This document shows, piece by piece, positions 26,376-35,073 of a DNA stretch of 64,000 nucleotides; the first letter of the stretch is position 1; each line of letters starts with the position of its first letter. The notes below the pieces were generated by a model. That model worked only from the letters and a program-made list of their open reading frames with translations. It did no database searches and was not told the DNA's origin. The position numbers were made by a program, and so were the translations under genes. Origin of the DNA: Mucilaginibacter sp. SMC90 (GTDB lineage Bacteria > Bacteroidota > Bacteroidia > Sphingobacteriales > Sphingobacteriaceae); NCBI RefSeq assembly GCF_022811725.1, contig NZ_CP094527.1:3844001-3908000 (forward strand). The letters run 5' to 3'.

Positions 26376-27659
26376 TTAAACAGCTTTTAGTGCATCAGCC
26401 ATCAGTATGGCTGTTTTATAAACATCTTCAAAGGTATTGTAAAGCGGTACAGGACTCAGGCGGATCACGTCGGGTTCGCGCCAATCGCCTATGACGCCGT
26501 TTTGTGCCAGGTAGTTAAAAATTGTCCGCGCATTTCGCTTGCAAACTACCGAAAGCTGGCAGCCGCGGGTAGCCGGATCTGCTGGAGTAATGATCCTGTA
26601 AACTTCTTCGCCCTGCTCCTGATTGATCTCCCGAATTAAAAACTCCAAATAGCCCGTCAAACGAACGCTTTTCTCCCGGAGAGCATCTAACCCACCCGCA
26701 TCATCAAAAATAGCCATGGAGGCTTTAAATAACGCGAGAAGCAATATTGGGCTTGTGCTTACCTGCCAGCCTGCAGCGCCGATCTCAGGATCGAAGCCCG
26801 GAGCCATCAGGAATTGCTTGTCCCGGCGGTAGCCCCACCAGCCGGCAAACCTGCTTAGTTCTTTACCGGTAAAATGTTTTTCGTGTACAAAAATGCCGCT
26901 TATCCCACCAGGCCCGGCGTTCATATACTTGTACGAGCACCAGCAGGCGAAGTCTGCGCCCCAGTTATGTAGCTGAACAGGTACATTGCCCGCCGCATGA
27001 GCCAGATCAAAACCGGCATAGGCCCCTGCTGCATGGGCCGCGTCGGCTACCGCTTTCAGATCAAAGAACTGCCCGGTATAATAATTGATCCCGCCAAACA
27101 GTACTAAAGCCAGCTCATTTTTATGTTGATCGATAGTTTGGATGATATCTTCAGTTCGTAATGTAGCCTCACCTTCCCGCGGAAAAATCTCAATTATTGC
27201 ATCTTTAGGATCGAGGCCATGGAACTTCACCTGGCTTTCCATAGCGTATTGATCCGAAGGGAAAGCCCCTCCTTCCATGATGATTTTAAAACGTTTATTA
27301 TCTGGTTTATAAAAACTTACCATTAGTAAATGAAGATTTACTGTAAGTGAGTTCATTACGGTAACTTCATTTTCCTGCGCGCCAACAATGCGGGCAATGG
27401 AACCGGTAATCGATTTGTGATAGTCAAGCCAGGGATCATCTCCCTGGAACCAACCTTCAACAGCAAGGTTTTTCCAGGCGTCTAATTGGTCGGCAAGATA
27501 TTGCTTCGCCGACACGGGCTGCAACCCGAGCGAGTTACCACAAAGGTAAACCGCATCCCCGCCATTGTGCTTCGGAATTAAGAAGCGGCTTCTGAAATCT
27601 TTAAGCGGATCCTGCTCATCCTGTTGTCGGGCAAATGCCAGATCATTTTGATAGTTCAT
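26376..27659 (-). CDS. kynU: Kynureninase
   Basis: A 427-residue PLP enzyme that cleaves L-kynurenine to anthranilate and alanine, or 3-hydroxykynurenine to 3-hydroxyanthranilate. Signature segments are YLCGNSLGLQPVSAKQYL, EGWFQGDDPWLDYH, NEVTVMNSLTVNLHLLM, FDLAHAAGNVPVQLHNWGADFACWCSYKYMNAGPGG with the Schiff-base Lys in SYKY (about residue 240), and SRFAGWWGY. Length is that of the family. No other tryptophan-degradation gene is visible here; it sits in a mixed operon with DNA-repair and redox genes. It starts 25 bases after the glycosylase stop. Confidence 0.95.
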   Translation of the reverse strand: MNYQNDLAFARQQDEQDPLKDFRSRFLIPKHNGGDAVYLCGNSLGLQPVSAKQYLADQLDAWKNLAVEGWFQGDDPWLDYHKSITGSIARIVGAQENEVTVMNSLTVNLHLLMVSFYKPDNKRFKIIMEGGAFPSDQYAMESQVKFHGLDPKDAIIEIFPREGEATLRTEDIIQTIDQHKNELALVLFGGINYYTGQFFDLKAVADAAHAAGAYAGFDLAHAAGNVPVQLHNWGADFACWCSYKYMNAGPGGISGIFVHEKHFTGKELSRFAGWWGYRRDKQFLMAPGFDPEIGAAGWQVSTSPILLLALFKASMAIFDDAGGLDALREKSVRLTGYLEFLIREINQEQGEEVYRIITPADPATRGCQLSVVCKRNARTIFNYLAQNGVIGDWREPDVIRLSPVPLYNTFEDVYKTAILMADALKAV

Positions 27660-27684
27660 TCGCCAATATTACAAAATAGGAAGC

Positions 27685-28287
27685 TTATTTGTTGGGCTTG
27701 CTTACGTAAATATTGCCCTTTACATAGAAACGATAAGGCAGTAAGGCATCTTCGGCAGCGTACGCTACCCCTATCCGCGGACCGGCTTTTATCTGCTCAT
27801 CAGGAAAAGTCAAACCGCGATCTTCAAGCCAGATTGTATCACTTTGCAGGCTAAAAGCATTAATATTGCGCGAAATCCCTAAAGCCTTAGCTACCGAACC
27901 CGGCCCTGCTGTAATATTGGGCTTAAGCACCGGCATATTACGGCGTACCTGCATAGCCTCGATACCATCTGTGGGTTGAATGGCCCGGATTAGGATTGCC
28001 TGCGGATGCCCTTCGCTTGAGGTAACGATATTGAACATTTCGTGAATGCCATAACAGAGGTAAACATAAGCGATGCCACCCTGCATGAACATGGTTTTAG
28101 TCCGCGGTGTGTTGCGATTGCCGAAAGCATGTGAGGCCTTATCTGTAACGCCATTATAAGCCTCTGTTTCAACAATATAACCACCAGTAATTACACCATC
28201 AATACAGGTAAATAAATACTTGCCTAACAGATCTTTACTGATACTTACCACATCATTGCCCAGGTAATAACTTTTAGGTAATTTCAT
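27685..28287 (-). CDS. DNA-3-methyladenine glycosylase (AAG/MPG type)
   Basis: A 200-residue base-excision enzyme that removes alkylated purines. The chain opens with YYLGNDVVSISKDLLGKYL, and the catalytic Glu is in YIVETEAYNG (about residue 42), followed by KASHAFGNRNTPRTKTMFMQGG and VYLCYGIHEMFNIV, the base-flipping region. All segments of the mammalian-type AAG family are present. Its start overlaps the stop of the hydrolase gene by 4 bases (ATGA), indicating translational coupling within the minus operon. Confidence 0.95.
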   Translation of the reverse strand: MKLPKSYYLGNDVVSISKDLLGKYLFTCIDGVITGGYIVETEAYNGVTDKASHAFGNRNTPRTKTMFMQGGIAYVYLCYGIHEMFNIVTSSEGHPQAILIRAIQPTDGIEAMQVRRNMPVLKPNITAGPGSVAKALGISRNINAFSLQSDTIWLEDRGLTFPDEQIKAGPRIGVAYAAEDALLPYRFYVKGNIYVSKPNK

Positions 28288-28931
28288 TTTTTCAGGATTC
28301 CCTTCAATAATTTATTGATCTCTTTTGCCTTATCGAAGATCATAATATGTGTGCCGCCCCTAATAAGGGTAGCACCTTTTATTCTTTTATAATTAAACAC
28401 CAAGTCTTTATCACCGGTAATATGATAGAGATTTGGCGGGACAATTTCGTTTTTCCAATGCAAAATGGCATACATAGCCCATTTCATAAATACCGGCGAT
28501 GATTTTTTGAGCATATCGCTAAATAACCATGCATCCTCCTGGCTCATGTGACCAGACAAAGGTTTAACCATGAAACCCATCGAATTAAATACTTTACCCG
28601 GAATAAGTTTGTAAACAGGCAGCTTGCGGAAAAGCCTGAAATACCCTGGCGCCTCATCGCTGGTTTTAATACTGGAGATCAGAATAACCTTTTCTACCGG
28701 TATGAACTTTGCTATTTCAACAGCAATGATCCCACCTAAAGAATTACCAATGAGTACAGAATTAGGCTTGATATTATATTGATAAATAAGCCTTTGTGCA
28801 TAATCAGGTAAAGTGTCGTTTAAGCCAGGTTCAATCCAATCAACGGTAATTACCTCATGTTCATTAAGGTTGATATTATTATATACACGGGTGTCGGCGC
28901 CGAGACCGGCTATCAGATAGATCCTGCTCAT
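28284..28931 (-). CDS. Alpha/beta hydrolase
   Basis: A 215-residue short alpha/beta-hydrolase-fold protein. The nucleophile elbow is GNSLGG at about residues 62-67 (Ser64), after SVLI; the probable acid is in YHITGDKDLVFN and the catalytic His in GGTHIMIFDKA near residue 194. The protein is compact and has no signal peptide. Substrate unknown. It begins with an ATG that overlaps the msrC stop by one base (TAATG) and ends overlapping the glycosylase start, so it is tightly coupled on both sides. Confidence 0.85.
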   Translation of the reverse strand: MSRIYLIAGLGADTRVYNNINLNEHEVITVDWIEPGLNDTLPDYAQRLIYQYNIKPNSVLIGNSLGGIIAVEIAKFIPVEKVILISSIKTSDEAPGYFRLFRKLPVYKLIPGKVFNSMGFMVKPLSGHMSQEDAWLFSDMLKKSSPVFMKWAMYAILHWKNEIVPPNLYHITGDKDLVFNYKRIKGATLIRGGTHIMIFDKAKEINKLLKGILKK

Positions 28932-29407
28932 TAAAAATTAACAAGCTTTACTATTTGCTCAAGATACTGTGCGTCGGTTTCGTTGAATTGATCGAGCAAT
29001 TCACTATCTACATCAAGTACCGCCACTACTTTATCGTCTTTAAATACCGGCACTACGATCTCCGAGCGCGAAAGTGAGCTGCAGGCAATATGCCCCGGAA
29101 ATACCTCAACATCGGGCACAACCAATGTTTTAGCCTGTTGCCATGCTGCGCCGCAAACACCTTTCCCCAGGCCAATACGGGTACATGCTACGGGGCCCTG
29201 AAACGGTCCTAACACCAACTCGTTTTCTTTAACCAGGTAAAAGCCTATCCAAAACCATTTAAACTGCTCTTTTAAAGCCGCTGCAACATTGGCCATGTTG
29301 GCCACCAGGTCGGGCTCGCCATAAAGCAAAGCTTCAATTTGAGGGATAAGCGTGGTATACTGTTCGGTTTTATCGGTTGATGCGGTAATTGTTAAATCCT
29401 CTGCCAT
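28931..29407 (-). CDS. msrC: Free methionine-(R)-sulfoxide reductase, GAF domain
   Basis: A 158-residue GAF-fold enzyme that reduces free Met-R-sulfoxide. Three cysteines lie in VACTRI, GKGVCG and HIACSS with spacings of 10 and 24 residues, the same as the three cysteines of the yeast and E. coli enzymes; SEIVVPVF follows as usual. I place the start at the ATG at 29407 (MAEDLTI) because the extra 14 residues of the longer frame do not fit the family and would run into the divergent promoter region. It is the first gene of a six-gene minus operon ending with the HDAC-like gene. Confidence 0.92.
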   Translation of the reverse strand: MAEDLTITASTDKTEQYTTLIPQIEALLYGEPDLVANMANVAAALKEQFKWFWIGFYLVKENELVLGPFQGPVACTRIGLGKGVCGAAWQQAKTLVVPDVEVFPGHIACSSLSRSEIVVPVFKDDKVVAVLDVDSELLDQFNETDAQYLEQIVKLVNF

Positions 29408-29481
29408 GGCACAAAAGTAAGGATGTGCTGTTGAAAGTAAATAAGGCAAATATCATATTTAATCTTTTATTTAGCATTTGC

Positions 29482-30183
29482 ATGATCGTTAGCCTCACTA
29501 TAATCCGCTACCGCAAACTGTTTATTCCTTTTGCCTTATTGGCTATGGCTATTCATCGCCTCCCCTTGCTAATGCAAAAAGGATGCAGCTTTTACAAGCT
29601 TCTGGGCTCGGGCAAAAACGGAACCTTTGATCTTGAGCCCGATTGGCAACAATGGGGTTTATTGGCCTGCTGGGATAGCCGTGAAGATTTTGATGTATTC
29701 CATAACCGTTCGTTTGTTTCTTCCTGGTGGAGGCTGTTAAGCACCGAAAGCTGGACAATGCTTTGCGCTCCCATACAAAGCCATGGAAGCTGGGATGGTA
29801 AAGAACCTTTTGGCAAGCCGGACGCAAGCGATATTAGCGGTCCGGTTGCGGTACTTACACGCGCAACCATTAAATTTAGCAGGTTAAAGAATTTCTGGAC
29901 TAATGTAGATACAGTTGCAAATACCATGGCATCCGCACCGGGATATATAAATTCATTTGGCGTCGGCGAAGCTCCAGTGTACAGGCAGGCTACGTTTTCT
30001 GTTTGGGAAAGCCTGGATTATGTAAAGGCTTTTGCCTATAAAAGCCCCGAACATGCCGAAGTAATAAAAAAGACGAGAAGCGAAGGCTGGTACAGTGAAG
30101 AACTCTTCGCCCGATTTAAACCGGTTGCCAGCTTTGGCACCATCAACGGAAAAGATCCGTTAAACGGACTATTGGATAAATAA
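29482..30183 (+). CDS. Spheroidene monooxygenase (CrtA)-like protein
   Basis: A 233-residue protein. The segments SLTIIRYRKLFIPFALLAMAIHR, FYKLLGSGKNGTFDLEPDWQQWGLLACW and later APGYINSFGVGEAPVYRQATFSVWES match the CrtA-like family; CrtA adds a keto group to carotenoids in purple bacteria and binds heme. In Bacteroidota the relatives have no proven role, and no carotenoid genes are near. The open frame extends back to a TTG at 29389, but that overlaps msrC; the ATG at 29482 fits the family start. A small gene follows 7 bases later. Confidence 0.78.
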   Translation: MIVSLTIIRYRKLFIPFALLAMAIHRLPLLMQKGCSFYKLLGSGKNGTFDLEPDWQQWGLLACWDSREDFDVFHNRSFVSSWWRLLSTESWTMLCAPIQSHGSWDGKEPFGKPDASDISGPVAVLTRATIKFSRLKNFWTNVDTVANTMASAPGYINSFGVGEAPVYRQATFSVWESLDYVKAFAYKSPEHAEVIKKTRSEGWYSEELFARFKPVASFGTINGKDPLNGLLDK

Positions 30184-30190
30184 AAAAGAC

Positions 30191-30439
30191 ATGAGAATTA
30201 TTGCAGAACTCCCGCACCCCGATTTCAAGATCTCTATCCTAAATATGAACAATAAATTTATTGTAAAGATAGAGCAGGGCTCCCTTGAGCAAAGTTACAA
30301 GATCCCCGAGATGGATTTAACCGATGGTGTTAACAGTGTTTTTGAATTGCTTGACGAAGAATTTTTAAAGAAAATAGCAACCCGGTTTAATGACATGCGT
30401 GTGGATTACAAGGATGCTTATTTCAGATACAACTATTAA
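30191..30439 (+). CDS. Small conserved-looking protein, unknown function
   Basis: An 82-residue protein, cytosolic by its sequence, with strands RIIAELPHPDFKISILNMN and KFIVKIEQGSLEQSYKIPE and a helix SVFELLDEEFLKKIATRFNDM. I do not recognise a named family but the regular strand-strand-helix pattern and tight spacing (7 bases behind the CrtA-like gene) argue that it is real and cotranscribed. After it comes a 225-base non-coding gap with a distant inverted repeat (CAGAATTTAATTTGGC and GCCAAACAAAATTTAATTCTG). Confidence 0.7.
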   Translation: MRIIAELPHPDFKISILNMNNKFIVKIEQGSLEQSYKIPEMDLTDGVNSVFELLDEEFLKKIATRFNDMRVDYKDAYFRYNY

Positions 30440-30664
30440 GTTAACCAATACAAATGACTAATAATTAACTACTTATAAAATAAGCCAATCTGAAACAGAA
30501 TTTAATTTGGCAATTAATTGCCTTTGGGGCACTAATTGATTTTATCTTTGGCTCTATCTAAATAAAAAGTTAAGATATTTTAAGTTAAAGTTCTGATAAT
30601 TAATAAACTTATAACGCCAAACAAAATTTAATTCTGCGTTGAATTTGGCAAAATAAATGATAAG

Positions 30665-31378
30665 TTAAGCCAGTAAAAGGTCGCAATACCAAAATCCGGC
30701 AGGCGTTGATTCAGTCGCCGAAACACAGGAATCATCGGCGTTTTTGGGCGCAGCATATTCCTTAAAAATCTTCACACCGGTTTTATATTTTATTTCACTG
30801 TTAAATATAGGCCCTTTAAAAGTGAAGGTATGGAACTCCCCATTCTCGCCGCATACATCGACATCGTCGGGCAAAGCATCAATCAGTTCGCGGCTGATTT
30901 CTTTTCCAACTATCCTTTCCAAACGCTGCTGGCTACAGGCTATCACTGTACCGAAACCGAGATTTAAAAATTCATTTATCAATTGAGATGTATCCCGTTT
31001 CCACAACGGGTAAATCCCTTTAAGACCTATTTCACTTAACCGGGCGTCGCGGTAATCTTTAAGGTCCTGCAAAAAGATATCGCCAAAAATGGAATGGGTT
31101 ATGCCCTCGTTTTTGAAACGGGTTAAATGATGACGCATCACATCGTCATACTCTTTCATCCCGGGCATTTCGGGCAGGCGGATCTGGTATAAAGGAATGC
31201 CAATGGCCTCAGCCTGTTTGATCAGTAACTCAGTTCTTACGCCATGCATCGAAATTCTGTCGGCGGCGTCATTAATGGTGGTCACAAGATACGCGATCTC
31301 AATCTCCGGGTTTTGCAGGCAATAATATAAAGCAAGGGCGCTGTCTTTACCGCCGCTCCAATTGAAGATGCACTTCAT
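30665..31378 (-). CDS. Dph6-like PP-loop ATPase (diphthine-ammonia ligase family)
   Basis: A 237-residue adenine-nucleotide alpha-hydrolase-fold protein. The PP-loop SGGKDS is at residues 8-13, followed by HGVRTELLIKQAEAIGIPLY, GDIFLQDLKDYRDARLSEIGLKGIYPLW and GENGEFHTFTF, all hallmarks of the Dph6/COG2102 family. In archaea and eukaryotes Dph6 completes diphthamide on EF2. Bacteria do not make diphthamide, so the bacterial role is unknown. It lies 39 bases behind the sirtuin stop on the minus strand; a short GATTTAGTGCGTTAGC-like repeat separates them. Confidence 0.88.
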   Translation of the reverse strand: MKCIFNWSGGKDSALALYYCLQNPEIEIAYLVTTINDAADRISMHGVRTELLIKQAEAIGIPLYQIRLPEMPGMKEYDDVMRHHLTRFKNEGITHSIFGDIFLQDLKDYRDARLSEIGLKGIYPLWKRDTSQLINEFLNLGFGTVIACSQQRLERIVGKEISRELIDALPDDVDVCGENGEFHTFTFKGPIFNSEIKYKTGVKIFKEYAAPKNADDSCVSATESTPAGFWYCDLLLA

Positions 31379-31417
31379 ATTTAATTAGTGATTTAGTGCG
31401 TTAGCGAATTAGTGATT

Positions 31418-32104
31418 TCAATTTTTCAGCAATTCATTTACTAATGCAGGTACGCCAACTGTAGCTTTTTCCTGGATCTTAATTACGTTTCCCCTCACAT
31501 TTACTGAAAGAATACTAGGGTCGACAATATATTTCGGCACTTCCCGATCAACGTAACCGATCAGTCCGGCTGCCGGGTAAACTGCCAGCGAGGATCCAAC
31601 CAGGATAAATAAATCGGCACCGGCGCAGATCATGGCGGCGGTTTCTATCATTGGCACGGCTTCACCAAACCAAACTACGTGCGCGCGCAATTGCGAGCCT
31701 AATTCGCATTTCTCTCCCATTTTAATTTGCCAGCCATCGATTGGGTAAGTAAGTTCAGGCTTGATACTTGATTGCGACCGGGTGATGATTCCGTGCAGGT
31801 GTACCACGTTAGTTGAGCCTGCTCTTTCATGCAGATCGTCGATATTTTGGGTAACGATGGTCACTTTATATTTTTCTTCGAGCGCGGCAAGCGCATAGTG
31901 AGCAGCATTGGGTTTTGCCTCCAACACAGATTTACGGCGCTCGTTGTAAAACTGCTGCACCATAACCGGGTTGTGCTCCCAGGCTTCGGGTGTGGCAACG
32001 TCTTCAATATTATAACCTTCCCACAGCCCATCGCTGTCCCTGAAGGTTTTTAAGCCGCTTTCGGCGCTGATTCCGGCTCCCGTTAGTATTACTATATTTT
32101 TCAT
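31418..32104 (-). CDS. Sirtuin-family NAD-dependent protein deacylase without zinc site
   Basis: A 228-residue Sir2-type enzyme. NAD motifs are GAGISAESGLKTFRD (residues about 9-23), TQNIDDLHERAG, and the catalytic His in VVHLHGI; GSSLAVYPAA follows. FYNERR places Tyr and Arg as in CobB and SIRT5, where this pair accepts succinyl- or malonyl-lysine. The four zinc-binding cysteines of the small domain are absent: the chain has only two cysteines, neither paired. Reaction: removal of acyl groups from lysine with NAD. A terminator separates it from the upstream DUF6580 gene. Confidence 0.92.
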   Translation of the reverse strand: MKNIVILTGAGISAESGLKTFRDSDGLWEGYNIEDVATPEAWEHNPVMVQQFYNERRKSVLEAKPNAAHYALAALEEKYKVTIVTQNIDDLHERAGSTNVVHLHGIITRSQSSIKPELTYPIDGWQIKMGEKCELGSQLRAHVVWFGEAVPMIETAAMICAGADLFILVGSSLAVYPAAGLIGYVDREVPKYIVDPSILSVNVRGNVIKIQEKATVGVPALVNELLKN

Positions 32105-32133
32105 ATTTATTTAAGTAGACAGGCTGGTTAGGC

Positions 32134-32170
32134 CATAAAAAAAGCGGATCGTTTTTCAACAATCCGCTTT
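32134..32170 (-). terminator. Rho-independent terminator of the cobalamin-uptake operon
   Basis: On the minus strand AAAGCGGAT (32170-32162) pairs with ATCCGCTTT (32149-32141) and a T-run of seven continues to 32134. It closes the receptor-DUF6580 transcript 20 bases after the DUF6580 stop. Confidence 0.85.
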
Positions 32171-32189
32171 AAATTTAAGTTCATTTATC

Positions 32190-32762
32190 TTATAAAGCCA
32201 ATTGCTTTTTATCCTGCAGAAAAGTATACTTGCTCTTCGCCAGCTCAAAGCCGCCAAAAAGTATCGCACTGAACACTAATGTACCCAACGCCATATTGCG
32301 TTCAAACGGAATAGCTTTAACCAATGATTCTCCATAACCGGCCAGGGTATGTGGATAAAGCGTACCATATAACCATGGCAAATCTGTAATTAACCAGTGA
32401 ATTAAAACAGCTGCAATTGAACCTAAAAGTACATTGATAACATTTACCTTCTCAAGCAAACTACCTATCAGCACCATCAAGGCAAAGCATAAGTACACCC
32501 ATGCTGCACCGCCATACCATAAAGTTAGCTTTGAGGTATACAGGTAATTGATCACAATATCAGTTGTAAACAGCGTAAGCAATACTGTTGCATACCCCTT
32601 CCATTTTGATGTAAAATAAGCACCGCCAAACAATGCAATAGCACCTACCGGGTTAAAATTGCTCAATTCCTTATATTTAAATGCTAAAAGCCTGAAAGCG
32701 GCAGCAACCAGGATCATCAGGATCAGGAACAGGTTGCGGTTAGTGTTATCTTTTGCGGTCAT
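32190..32762 (-). CDS. DUF6580 membrane protein, candidate cobalamin transporter component
   Basis: A 190-residue integral membrane protein with about five segments (near residues 12-28, 38-52, 58-75, 90-105, 108-125 and 155-175). The motif LSNFNPVGAIALFGGAYF is that of DUF6580. No biochemical role is proven for the family. It sits 52 bases behind a BtuB-like receptor that is under a cobalamin riboswitch, in the same transcript, so I infer a part in uptake of cobalamin or a related corrinoid across the inner membrane, perhaps as an S-component-like protein. Confidence 0.82.
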   Translation of the reverse strand: MTAKDNTNRNLFLILMILVAAAFRLLAFKYKELSNFNPVGAIALFGGAYFTSKWKGYATVLLTLFTTDIVINYLYTSKLTLWYGGAAWVYLCFALMVLIGSLLEKVNVINVLLGSIAAVLIHWLITDLPWLYGTLYPHTLAGYGESLVKAIPFERNMALGTLVFSAILFGGFELAKSKYTFLQDKKQLAL

Positions 32763-32814
32763 GATTTTATATATGGCGTAAAATTACTTAATAATATCTG
32801 AACAATAAAAATTA

Positions 32815-34767
32815 CTAATTGAACTGATACCGCGCACCAAGCATGAAGTTGATACCGCGTGTGTTGTATCCTAACCAGTCTACGTACTTAGTATCCAAAA
32901 CGTTGTTCAGGTCGCCAAAAACATTCAATTGTTTGGTGGCTTTGTATTCAAGGTGCAGGTCAACCAGGTTGTAGTGTTTCAACATAATCACTTTTGACGG
33001 ATAGGTTGAAAAATCCTGATCGGTACGGCTGCCTGTATATTTGTAATTAACGCCAAACTGCAAATTAGCTAAAACCTCATAGTTTACGTTAGCACCAAAA
33101 GTACTTTTAGGCCTGCGGTATAGGTTGTTTGTTTGCAAGCCTGTTTCGTCAGTAAGTTTACCGGTTACATATGCGTAGTATGCAGATGCATGTATTTTGT
33201 TGGCGTGATATTTCAACTCGGTTTCAAAGCCTTTGTCTTTTTGCTCCTGCCCGTTTTTATAAAAGGAATCATAAGGTGGCTGCGACTCAGAGAAAAAGTA
33301 GATCACATCTTTTGTATTACGCTTAAAAAACTGTGTATTAAATGAAAGTTCGTTCCTGACAATTTCCCAGTCGAAACCTGCTTCATACGATGTCGTGATC
33401 TCCGGATTTAATTTAGGATTGCCATATTGCGAAAACAACTGGTATAACGAAGGCGACCTGAATGCCGAAGCTACAGTACCGAAGATCTTAAACTGATCGG
33501 CAAGGTACAATGACGGGTTTATAGTATAGGTAAATTTATCACCGTATTTGCTATGATTATTATACCTGCCGCCTAACTCCATATGGAAGATATCATATTT
33601 AAAAAACAACGATGTGTATGCGCTGAAGATGTTATTGGCAGCATCACCAGCTTTGATAATGCTCGGCTGGCCCGGATAAGCTGTTGATTCAAATAAGCTA
33701 TACTGGCTTGTGTTGCTGTATTTAAAGCCCGCGCCGCTGGTGATATCCAAATACTTATTCAGCTCATAATAAAACACGGCTTCGGCATTGGTTATACGGC
33801 CTGTATTTTTCGTAACCTGGTGGGTGCCGTCATTATCAGAAGACAGGTTATTAAAATCGTTCTGAACTGTATTTTGAGACAGGTTTACATTAAGGTTACC
33901 TTTAGGCAAGATCAATTTTGCACCTACACCGCCAAATAAGAAGGTATTTTTATAGGTGTAATCATTGTCATTGGTAAAAGCACCGTAAGGCAGATCGCCA
34001 GTGTTATGGCTTACCTGCAAATTTCCATTCAGGATAAACTTAGACGATATGTTTTGGCTTAGGTTTACACTGGCAGAGCGTTGATGAAATCCATCTTTCT
34101 TAAAACCGCCTTTGCCTGTGGTATCTGTAGCCGCTGCAAAACCTTTCGAATCGGTATTTGACAGGTTAATGGCTACACCTGTATTTTTTACCTGCCCAAT
34201 TAATGAAGCCGATTCTTTAAACGTATTATAGCTGCCGCCCATTAACTGCAAACCACCGGTCAATCCTTCTTTTTTAGCCTTTTTGGTGATTATATTGATA
34301 ACACCGGCTACAGCGTCAGAACCATACAGTGTTGAACCGCTTCCTTTTAAAATCTCAATATGATCTATCAAATCTACCGAAAAGGCATTGAGATCATAAC
34401 TGCCGTCGATGCCGGATGCATTATTTACCGGGAAGCCATCAACAAGGATAAGGGTATTGCCCGATGATGCTCCACGCAGGAAAACCGAGGTACTGATGCC
34501 CGGCGCATTGTTTGCTCCTGAAAATGTTATGCCTGCAACATTATTTAGTAATTGAGGCAATGATTTACCTTGGGATTTATTGATCTCATCAGCCGAGATG
34601 ATAGTAACAACCCGACCAATATCTGACAGCTTTTTAGGCGAACGACTTGCAGTTACTACCACTGTATTTAATGTGCGTGTGGTATCCTGGGCATATGCAG
34701 CATTGGCCGATAAACCAACTGCTAACAAGCCGAAACCCAAAGTAATTTTAGCGTACTTTTTTTCCAT
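32815..34767 (-). CDS. btuB: TonB-dependent outer-membrane receptor, BtuB-like
   Basis: A 650-residue receptor with signal peptide (MEKKYAKITLGFGLLAVGLSANAAYAQ), a TonB-box-like LNTVVVTAS, a plug domain with LPQLLNNVAGITFSG, VFLRGASSGNTLILVDGFPVN and LKGSGSTLYGSDAVAGVINIITKK, then a 22-strand barrel ending in YQFN with terminal aromatic-containing strand. The frame is open to 34854 but that extension lacks a signal peptide; ATG 34767 is right. It would bring cobalamin through the outer membrane with TonB energy; the riboswitch upstream supports cobalamin over other ligands. Confidence 0.92.
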   Translation of the reverse strand: MEKKYAKITLGFGLLAVGLSANAAYAQDTTRTLNTVVVTASRSPKKLSDIGRVVTIISADEINKSQGKSLPQLLNNVAGITFSGANNAPGISTSVFLRGASSGNTLILVDGFPVNNASGIDGSYDLNAFSVDLIDHIEILKGSGSTLYGSDAVAGVINIITKKAKKEGLTGGLQLMGGSYNTFKESASLIGQVKNTGVAINLSNTDSKGFAAATDTTGKGGFKKDGFHQRSASVNLSQNISSKFILNGNLQVSHNTGDLPYGAFTNDNDYTYKNTFLFGGVGAKLILPKGNLNVNLSQNTVQNDFNNLSSDNDGTHQVTKNTGRITNAEAVFYYELNKYLDITSGAGFKYSNTSQYSLFESTAYPGQPSIIKAGDAANNIFSAYTSLFFKYDIFHMELGGRYNNHSKYGDKFTYTINPSLYLADQFKIFGTVASAFRSPSLYQLFSQYGNPKLNPEITTSYEAGFDWEIVRNELSFNTQFFKRNTKDVIYFFSESQPPYDSFYKNGQEQKDKGFETELKYHANKIHASAYYAYVTGKLTDETGLQTNNLYRRPKSTFGANVNYEVLANLQFGVNYKYTGSRTDQDFSTYPSKVIMLKHYNLVDLHLEYKATKQLNVFGDLNNVLDTKYVDWLGYNTRGINFMLGARYQFN

Positions 34768-34899
34768 GTATGATTGATAATGTATAAAATAATAATGCAA
34801 CCTGGATAGCATACACGGAAATGAATAAATGAAAACACGCCAATTGAAGAGCATTCACATTCAAGCTTCAATCCCCGAAAGCTATGAATAACATATAAT

Positions 34900-35070
34900 G
34901 CCTTGGCAGGTCTTCTGACTTACTCCCCATTTGCCTGGCCTTCCCTCCTGTTTACAGAAAGTGACCTATAGATTTGGCAACGGTTACAGAGCTTACAGCT
35001 GCGGGACAGTTACGGACTTACACCGTATTCCCTTTTAATTCATCAAACAATTTCAATGAAACCTAAAGCG
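34900..35070 (-). ncRNA. Cobalamin (AdoCbl) riboswitch
   Basis: Read on the minus strand, the leader holds the class hallmarks in order: AAAAGGGAATACGGTG (near 35035), TAAGTCCGTAACTGTCCCGC, and the closing B12-box region GTCAGAAGACCTGCC (ending about 34904). This is the conserved core seen upstream of btuB genes. It lies 130-300 bases before the receptor start. On ligand binding it should lower expression of btuB and the DUF6580 gene. The outer limits are approximate because the P1 stem is not sharply defined. Confidence 0.93.
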
Positions 35071-35073
35071 CTG

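Noticed and set aside
29389..29481. TTG start giving a 264-residue CrtA-like protein
   Set aside because: The extension would overlap the msrC start region and does not look like family sequence; the ATG at 29482 fits.
34768..34854. N-terminal extension of the BtuB-like receptor
   Set aside because: The signal peptide starts at the ATG at 34767; the upstream 29 residues are not signal-like and reach towards the riboswitch.
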